Shown in pieces: positions 6,567-9,002 of a stretch of DNA of 9,002 bases. Both the position numbers and the translations under genes were made by a program. Every line of letters begins with the position of its first letter. Within the stretch, counting starts at the first letter, position 1. The stretch covers positions 1 through 9,002 of the forward strand of contig CALMHV010000273.1 in the NCBI GenBank assembly GCA_937863905.1. Direction: 5' to 3'. Source of the stretch: an uncultured Bacillota bacterium. Lineage in GTDB: Bacteria > Bacillota > Sulfobacillia > UBA995 > UBA9673. The notes under the pieces are model-generated. The model was not told where the DNA came from, did not search any database, and saw nothing but the letters and a program-made list of their open reading frames with translations.

Positions 6567-9002
6567 ATGACCTGCGCCGCGTGCGTGCTTCGGCTCGAAA
6601 AGGGGCTTGGCGGCGCCGAGGGCGTCCTTGAGGCGTCGGTCGATTTCGCCTCGGAGCGAGCCCGCGTCAGGTTCCAGCCGTCGCGCATCACCCGGGAAGG
6701 CCTGGCCGCCGTCATCCGGGCCACGGGCTACGAGCCGGTCCTCGGGGCCGGGCAGGCGGCCGCGGGCCGGGACGAGGAACTGCGGGCGCTCCGCCGGGTG
6801 CTCATCATCAGCGGCGCCCTGTCGGTACTGGTCATGGTGGGCTCGATGGGCCTGATGGTCCCGGGCGTGCCGCCCTTCCTCGGGGAGCCCTTCGTCCTGC
6901 TGGCCCTGGCCAGCCCGGTCCAGTTCTGGGCGGGCTGGCGGTTCTACCGGGGCGCGGCCGGCGCCCTGCGCCACCGGACGACGGACATGAACGTCCTCAT
7001 CGCCACGGGGACCACGGCCGCGTACGGATACTCGGCGCTGGCGACCCTCTTTCCCGGCGTCTTCACGGCGGCCGGGCTGATGCCCACCCTCTATTTCGAT
7101 TCGGCGGCCACCATCGTCACCCTCATCCTCCTCGGCCGGTATCTGGAGGCTCTGGCCAAGGGCCGGGCCTCGGAGGCCGTCCGGCGCCTGCTCGAACTCC
7201 GGCCGATGCTCGCGCGGCTGGTCGGCGAGGACGGGCGGGAGGAGGAGGTGCCGGCCGAGAACGTGCGCCCCGGTGACCGCCTGGCCGTGCGGCCGGGCGA
7301 CCGGGTGCCGGTGGACGGGGTTGTCCTCGAGGGGCGGTCCGCCGTCGACGAGTCGATGCTGACCGGGGAGAGCGTGCCGGCGGAGAAGGGGCCGGACGAC
7401 GAGGTCATCGGGGCGACCATCAACCAGAGCGGCTTTCTCATCGTGCGGGCCACCAAGGTCGGGCGGGACACCGTCCTGGCCCAGATCGTCGAACTCGTGC
7501 GCGAGGCCCAGGGGCGCAAGGCGCCGGTCCAGCGGCTGGCCGACACCATCGCCGCCTACTTCGTCCCGGCCGTCCTGGGCATCGCCGCCCTCACCTTCGC
7601 GGCCTGGTATCTCTACGGCCCCAAGCCTTCGCTGACCATCGCCCTCCTGAACGCCGTGAGCGTCCTCATCATCGCCTGCCCCTGCGCCCTCGGCTTGGCC
7701 ACGCCGACGGCCATCATGGTCGGGACCGGCCGCGGGGCCGAGCAGGGCGTCCTGATCCGCGGCGGGGAGACCCTTGAGCAAGTGCGTCATTTGCGAATCG
7801 TTGTTTTCGACAAGACCGGGACCCTTACGGCGGGGCGTCCCCGGGTGACGGACGTGCTGGCCCTCGGCGAGCCCGGGTCGAGCGGGGCGGCGGATTCCGG
7901 GATGGCCGGGCAGCGGAACGATGATGCAGCGAACCGCGAAGTCTTGAGGCTTTGCGCCGCGGTCGAAACCGGGTCGGAGCACCCTCTGGGTCGGGCCATC
8001 CGCCGGGCGGCCGAAGACGCCGGGTTGGCCCCGCTGCCGGCTCTCACCGGGTTTACGGCCATCCCCGGTCAGGGCGTGCTGGCCGAGGTGGAAGGCAAGC
8101 AGATCCTTTCCGGCAACGCCGCTCTCCTCGCCGCCCGGGGCGTCGACCTGGCGGGGGCGGAGGAGGCGGCCACAAGCCTGGCCGCCGAGGGGCGGACGCC
8201 CGTCTACGTCGCTTGGGACGGTGTGGCCCGCGGCGTCATCGGCCTGGCCGACGAAGCCAAGCCGACCGCCGCCGAGGCCGTCAGGACGCTGCAGGCCATG
8301 CACCTTGAGGTCGTCATGCTCACCGGCGACACCCGCCAGGCGGCGGGGGCGGTGGCCCGGAGGCTCGGCGTGGACCACGTTCTGGCCGAGGTGATGCCGG
8401 CCCAGAAGGCCGACCGCATCCGCGACCTCCAAGCCGGAGGACGGGTGGTGGCGATGGTCGGCGACGGCATCAACGACGCGCCGGCCCTGGCCCAGGCCGA
8501 CATCGGCATCGCCATCGGCACGGGGACCGACATCGCCAAGGAGGCCTCGGACGTGACCCTGGTCACCGGGGACCCGCGGGGCGTGGTCACGGCCATCGAC
8601 CTCGGTCGCCGCACCCTCAGGATCATCCGGCAAAACCTCTTCTGGGCCTTCTTCTACAACGTGGTCGGCATACCGGTGGCCGCCGGCGTCCTGTATCCGC
8701 TCTTCGGACAGGCCGGCCTCCTGAGCCCGACCGTGGCCGCGGCGGCGATGGCCCTGAGTTCGGTCACCGTGGTGACCAACTCTCTGCGCTTGAAGGGCTA
8801 CCGGCCGCGTTTCGGGGCGGAGGACGAGTTGGCGGCGGCGCGGGGCCGGCGCGGCGCGACGCCCGGCGGGATCCGCGCGACGCCTGGCGACAACAAGGAG
8901 GGGTCACTCGTGGATGACAGCAGCAAAGAATCGTTGATTGGCGAGATCGTCATCAAAGTTCAAGGCATGACTTGCGACCACTGCCGGCGCACGGTGGAGA
9001 AG
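6567..9002 (+). CDS. copA: Copper(I)-exporting P1B-1-type ATPase CopA, frame continuing into a C-terminal HMA domain
   Basis: CopA pumps Cu(+) out of the cytoplasm using ATP. Numbered from ATG 6567, the protein has an N-terminal HMA domain with MTCAAC (Cys3, Cys6), the actuator motif TGE (266-268) and the ion-channel motif CPC (371-373). It also has the phosphorylation motif DKTGT (Asp415), the HP motif (472-473) and GDGIND (632-637). FFYNVVGIP and MALSSVT in the last two membrane helices are the P1B-1 Cu(+) signature. Eight transmembrane helices are expected. Normal family length ends near residue 745 (NSLRLKGYRPR). Here the frame continues through a 35-residue Arg/Gly/Ala linker into a second HMA domain (MTCDHC, 801-806) and off the window without a stop. 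ATG 6567 is the only standard start codon but it cuts off the first HMA strand, so the true N-terminus lies upstream. The N domain has a small Gly/Ser/Ala insert (about 432-455). Confidence 0.93.
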   Translation, partial: MTCAACVLRLEKGLGGAEGVLEASVDFASERARVRFQPSRITREGLAAVIRATGYEPVLGAGQAAAGRDEELRALRRVLIISGALSVLVMVGSMGLMVPGVPPFLGEPFVLLALASPVQFWAGWRFYRGAAGALRHRTTDMNVLIATGTTAAYGYSALATLFPGVFTAAGLMPTLYFDSAATIVTLILLGRYLEALAKGRASEAVRRLLELRPMLARLVGEDGREEEVPAENVRPGDRLAVRPGDRVPVDGVVLEGRSAVDESMLTGESVPAEKGPDDEVIGATINQSGFLIVRATKVGRDTVLAQIVELVREAQGRKAPVQRLADTIAAYFVPAVLGIAALTFAAWYLYGPKPSLTIALLNAVSVLIIACPCALGLATPTAIMVGTGRGAEQGVLIRGGETLEQVRHLRIVVFDKTGTLTAGRPRVTDVLALGEPGSSGAADSGMAGQRNDDAANREVLRLCAAVETGSEHPLGRAIRRAAEDAGLAPLPALTGFTAIPGQGVLAEVEGKQILSGNAALLAARGVDLAGAEEAATSLAAEGRTPVYVAWDGVARGVIGLADEAKPTAAEAVRTLQAMHLEVVMLTGDTRQAAGAVARRLGVDHVLAEVMPAQKADRIRDLQAGGRVVAMVGDGINDAPALAQADIGIAIGTGTDIAKEASDVTLVTGDPRGVVTAIDLGRRTLRIIRQNLFWAFFYNVVGIPVAAGVLYPLFGQAGLLSPTVAAAAMALSSVTVVTNSLRLKGYRPRFGAEDELAAARGRRGATPGGIRATPGDNKEGSLVDDSSKESLIGEIVIKVQGMTCDHCRRTVEK
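8854..8889 (+). repeat. 21-nt-spaced imperfect direct repeat in the CopA-CopZ linker
   Basis: GCGCGACGCCCGGCG (8854-8868) recurs at 8875-8889 with one C-to-T change. The 21-nt offset keeps the frame and encodes a doubled ATPG motif. It looks like a small tandem duplication in the low-complexity linker between the ATPase and the second HMA domain. Confidence 0.6.
8895..8903 (+). promoter_or_regulatory. Strong internal ribosome binding site before the CopZ-like GTG
   Basis: AAGGAGGGG contains the full AAGGAGG SD core and lies 6 nt before GTG 8910, which is ideal spacing. It sits inside the uninterrupted copA frame and supports a separate start for the chaperone domain. Confidence 0.7.
8910..9002 (+). 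CDS. copZ: CopZ-like copper chaperone (HMA domain), nested in-frame start, 3' end outside window
   Basis: From GTG 8910 the product begins with a short acidic/Ser leader (VDDSSKESL), then the first HMA strand EIVIKVQG and the metal site MTCDHC (Met20, Cys22, Cys25), followed by the start of helix 1 (RRTVEK). In this family the two Cys bind Cu(+) and pass it to the N-terminal HMA or membrane site of CopA. The start is supported by AAGGAGGGG at 8895-8903. It is in the same frame as copA with no stop between, so the same codons may also form a C-terminal domain of CopA. Base composition drops sharply here: about 46% G+C over the first 60 nt by hand count, against a very GC-rich linker just before it. 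That fits a real gene boundary. The sequence is truncated by the window end. Confidence 0.72.
   Translation, partial: MDDSSKESLIGEIVIKVQGMTCDHCRRTVEK

Noticed and set aside
6300..8633. 777-codon open frame on the - strand
   Set aside because: It is antisense to copA, which carries every P1B-ATPase motif on the + strand. The antisense product is low complexity and also crosses the 6374-6417 terminator.

Overview
The window is very GC-rich DNA (about 70% G+C or more by eye) with all recognisable genes on the + strand. It contains three transcription blocks separated by two convincing intrinsic terminators. The organism is a high-GC bacterium that makes type IV pili. The pilMNO block ends in a terminator, and no pilP or outer-membrane secretin (pilQ) gene follows before it. 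The genes also use strong G-rich Shine-Dalgarno (SD) sites and several GTG starts. This would fit a Gram-positive (monoderm), possibly thermophilic member of the Bacillota such as a Limnochordia- or Symbiobacterium-like lineage. That placement is an inference with modest confidence, because no rRNA or other taxonomic marker is present.

Region 1 (4-2793) holds the inner-membrane alignment genes of a type IV pilus: pilM, pilN and pilO. They overlap by 11 and 8 nt and end at a strong stem-loop/T-tract terminator. PilM is a cytoplasmic actin-like ATPase that docks on the N-terminal NLLP motif of PilN. PilN and PilO are bitopic membrane proteins that pair through coiled coils and ferredoxin-like domains. 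PilM carries an unusual N-terminal extension of about 110 residues.

Region 2 (2794-6417) is a two-gene cassette joined by a 4-nt stop/start overlap. The first gene encodes an unrecognised membrane-anchored protein. The second encodes an 895-residue secreted protein with a lipase-like alpha/beta-hydrolase domain, an uncharacterised beta-rich middle, a Gly/Ser/Pro linker, a PKD domain and a second degenerate PKD/Ig-like domain. The hydrolase keeps its HG oxyanion motif and plausible Asp and His residues, but Gly sits where the nucleophilic Ser is expected. A 14-bp stem terminator follows.

Region 3 (6418-9002, running off the window) is a copper-export locus. It contains a full P1B-1 Cu(+)-ATPase (CopA) followed by a CopZ-like heavy-metal-associated (HMA) domain. 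No stop codon separates the two: the CopA frame runs straight into the HMA domain. Yet a near-perfect SD and an in-frame GTG sit exactly where a free CopZ would start. The locus could therefore make both a CopA-HMA fusion and a free chaperone from one frame. The 5' end of copA is also odd: no standard start codon lies upstream of the first beta-strand of its N-terminal HMA domain.

No tRNA, rRNA, CRISPR array, insertion sequence or defence system was seen.
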